A stretch of 64,000 nucleotides of DNA from Montifringilla adamsi (taxonomy: Eukaryota; Chordata; Aves; Passeriformes; Passeridae), in the NCBI GenBank assembly GCA_017590115.1, contig JAGGNK010012003.1, forward strand, positions 3,239,041 to 3,303,040. The letters run 5' to 3'. The translations under genes and the position numbers were made by a program. Shown here in pieces: positions 61,271-64,000 of this stretch. Every line of letters starts with the position of its first letter. The first letter of the stretch is position 1. The notes below the pieces were generated by a model. The model searched no databases, was not told the origin of the DNA, and saw only the letters and a program-made list of their open reading frames with translations.

Positions 61271-64000
61271 GTTCTCTCTGCAGCTGCACCCACCCCGCTG
61301 CTCTCCAAACACTTCCAGGTGCGGGAGCGCTTAGGGCAGCCCTCCCTCCGCCCGGGGCTCTCGCACGGTGTCGCTTTCATCCATCACATGCTCAAACCCA
61401 ACACGACTCCACCTCTCAAAGGGGTCACAAAGTCTCCCCGAGAGTCTCCTCTCCACTGCAGCAAGGAGCCAGCCCGGCCCCGGGGCGATGTTAAAAATAG
61501 GGAGATCACAGTGAGAGCTGCCACTGAATACTGCAAAGGGAGAACCCGATCCTGCTCCCTCCAGCTCGGTCGTGCCCCTTCTTTACTCCTGCCAAGATGG
61601 AAAGGGAGAGAGGAACTGCCTCCTAACCGAGGCTGGAGCACGGGAATGATACAAAGAATTATTGTTCCCCTGTCCTTGAGAGTTCCTTCCCTGCTTCAGG
61701 GTGGGTAGGCAGGGTCCTTGCAGTGCTAGAGCCAGCAGAGGCATTTTCCTGCTGGGCAAAAACTGGCCAAAAAAATAATCTGAAGCAAGATCATGGCTGT
61801 CCCTGTGCTAAGCTCCAGTGCAAAAATTGGAGAAATAGCTCAGACAAGGCAATAGCTGGTCCAGAGAGCCACAGCCCACGGGAGCTGAGAATTAGGGCAG
61901 CAGCCACCCCAGAGTGCAGCAGCCCAGAGCCCAAAGCTGGCACAGAAAGCCAACACACACCACAGGAGATCCCCAACACTCATCCCCAGCTGAGGGTGGA
62001 ACCCTTGGGAGAAGCATCTCCATGCAAGCATTGCAGGATTGCAGCCACACAAAACCTGGGACACTCCAAGAATGACAGACACCCCAGGAACGACAGAGAG
62101 GTGACAGCACAGGACAGACATGGCCAGGCACAGCCAGACAAACCCAGAGGTGCCACAGAGAGCTGGCAGCCCTGTTGGGACAGCAGTGACAGTGTGGAAA
62201 GGCTGGCTTGACTGATGGGAATCCTGCTGGCAGCCACGGGGGCAGCAGCAGGAGCAAGGAGGACTTTCTGGTGCTGCAGCACAGAAATGCCCAGCTGGAC
62301 AAGTACAACATCCTCACTCCTTCCTTTATGGATGAACTCCCGTGCCTGGAACAACAGGTAACATTTCTGTGACACAAGCCTGGACCCAACAGTGGTGAAA
62401 ATGTAAATAAATTGCAGGAAGAGAGGCAGGAGAAGAAAAGCAAGTATTGTTGTTGGGAAGGGAGAGGAGTTACAGCATGAAGGTGGATGGGTAACCTAGA
62501 GAATCAAAGAACAAAAATACCCCCATGAGCTCCTCATGGAAGGGAGAACTCAGTGCCCAGAGAGACACAAGAAACAGAGCTGCAAGCAAACACAGGGAAG
62601 CAAGTTATTACTCTGTTTTAGGAGCATTTGCCCTTGGGACACCATCCCAAACTGTACCTCAGACTCACCCCTGGAGTGAGGTGCTTCCACTCCAGTCACA
62701 AATGCATTGACTTGAGACTGATCTTGAATGCAATCTCACCCAAGCCTGAACAAGTTATTCCACAAAATCAAAGCAGCTTCTGCTGCTTTTCTCAATTTGC
62801 TGTTGCAAAAAAATAAATGAATGATCTGGCTGTTTCCAGACAAGCTGAATTGCTTTTGCAGCACTGTAAAAACAGGGAGAAACTTTTTAAAAAGATATTG
62901 CAAAAATGGTGCAATACTTTCCTTGAGAGTCTTCTGAGCCCCTCAGCACACAAAGCCCTACTATTACTGATGTTAAAGGAGAGTGCAAAGTACAGATGAG
63001 AGATTCATCCCATCTGGTCTGGCTCTGGCCTCCCAACAGAAATTCTGTTAGTAGAGGAGCTGACACGTGTAGCACTTGGCAGAAAACTCAACTCTGATTC
63101 TGTTGTATAAACCTTTTAATTTTTATTATGGTAAAAAGAGGACGGAGAAAGGGCAGAGTCCTGGGGAGTTCATATGAATTTCACGACCACCCCACTTCCT
63201 GGAGGACACTCTTTGTTTTTTGCATATGCACATGAGTACAGATTAGTCATTTAGCACACAAACACTATTTTCTTTGCTGCACATCAGCCAATATGGTACA
63301 TGCCAACTGCAGCAAGAACAGCAGATGAAAGCCACAGACATAGTGCTAAGCAACTTGTTCAGCAATGCTCACATTCCCATGTAAACAAGAGAGATGAGAG
63401 ATGGTTTCCCAAGGCCCTCGACAGAGAGGAATATTGGGATAGTCTCACCCTGCTCCCCTGGGGTTTACCTGTAGTCTCCCTTCTGGGAAGCTGACATGTA
63501 TTACACTGCCTTAAATCCCAGTGGAATAAGGGCCCAGGGTTAAATAGAACATTATAAACATCCTTAATGATTTCAGAAACCTATAAGGCCTCGGAGACTC
63601 TGAAACTGCAGTTTTGGAGTGCAGAGGAGGAAACTAGCACAGGATCAGGGCCAAGAAAATGTGCTTATGCTTCTTGCAGCCCCGTGTGTCAGAAAGTCTG
63701 ACTTTCCCTTAAAAGAGCTGATGATTGCAAAACACTCTTTTCTCTCCACAAAGTTACCAAAAATAATAAAATCGGTTTTCTTTTTTACAGAAGTTTTCAC
63801 CCACATGGATGCTATGGAATTTACAAGCTTCCCTTGCTAAGCAACACAGACATGCAAGTGTCATTGTCTCAGCTGCTGAAAAAAGAAATGAGCTCAAAGG
63901 AAAGGGATAGCTCTTTAATGGCACACAGCATTCCTGCCAGATCCAGCTCCATCAGGCTCGCCAGGACTGCTCCAGGTTCCACCAGAGGAGTCATCTACTT

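Larger units (their letters stand above)
57549..64000. other. Right flank without recognised genes
   Basis: About 6.4 kb. It contains a CR1 fragment (58985-59200), a small (AACC)n run (about 60053-60068), a T14 run (about 60601-60613) and a GGATG minisatellite (61040-61270). Open frames are short and unrecognised. In human the next gene is ORAI2, convergent with ALKBH4; no ORAI2 transmembrane coding sequence is present here. TTTATT at 63122-63127 would read AATAAA on the minus strand, so part of an ORAI2 3'UTR could lie at the far right. That is speculation. Confidence 0.55.

Noticed and set aside
58270..64000. Minus-strand open frames as possible ORAI2 exons
   Set aside because: None shows Orai transmembrane or pore motifs; all are under about 190 codons and lie in repetitive or plain intergenic DNA.

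Overview
This is vertebrate nuclear DNA, almost certainly from a bird. Its genes are split into many short exons with GT-AG introns and eukaryotic poly(A) signals. Three 3'-end fragments of the avian LINE CR1 are present. The compact, GC-rich, minisatellite-laden gene block in the middle is typical of an avian microchromosome. From memory, the orthologous block lies on chicken chromosome 19. No bacterial, viral or CRISPR features are seen.

Layout, left to right. (1) 1-18.4 kb: the 3' two-thirds of DTX2 (Deltex-2 E3 ligase, + strand), with two introns of about 6.6 and 7.1 kb followed by a compact cluster of RING and Deltex-C exons. (2) 21.2-25.4 kb: two tandem uroplakin-3 family genes on the + strand, UPK3B and a UPK3BL1-like gene, with matching exon phases. 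(3) 27.7-37.4 kb: a complete 20-exon RASA4 (C2-C2-RasGAP-PH-BTK) on the + strand, with a repeat-rich 4.3-kb first intron. (4) 38.0-39.3 kb: complete four-exon POLR2J (RPB11) on the + strand. (5) 39.4-53.6 kb: complete 15-coding-exon LRWD1/ORCA on the - strand, convergent with POLR2J. (6) 55.5-57.5 kb: ALKBH4 on the + strand, divergent from LRWD1 across a shared CpG-rich promoter. (7) 57.5-64 kb: no gene recognised. ORAI2 would be the expected next neighbour, but none of its coding sequence is inside the window.

The genes do not form a pathway; what unites them is conserved synteny. In human the same genes are split between 7q11.23 (DTX2, UPK3B) and 7q22.1 (UPK3BL, RASA4, POLR2J, LRWD1, ALKBH4, ORAI2). 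The contiguous order here therefore looks ancestral. Exon boundaries were placed by hand, by matching translated sequence to remembered human proteins and requiring GT-AG sites with consistent phase. The summed exons give whole-codon coding sequences of 296 aa (UPK3B), 245 aa (UPK3BL1-like), 804 aa (RASA4), 117 aa (POLR2J) and 757 aa (LRWD1). ALKBH4 comes to about 353 aa, with one uncertain exon-1 donor.

I found no convincing undescribed system. The most unusual content is the set of unrelated tandem repeats clustered around RASA4, a 62-base A tract just upstream of an LRWD1 splice acceptor, and the divergent cytoplasmic tails of the uroplakin pair.
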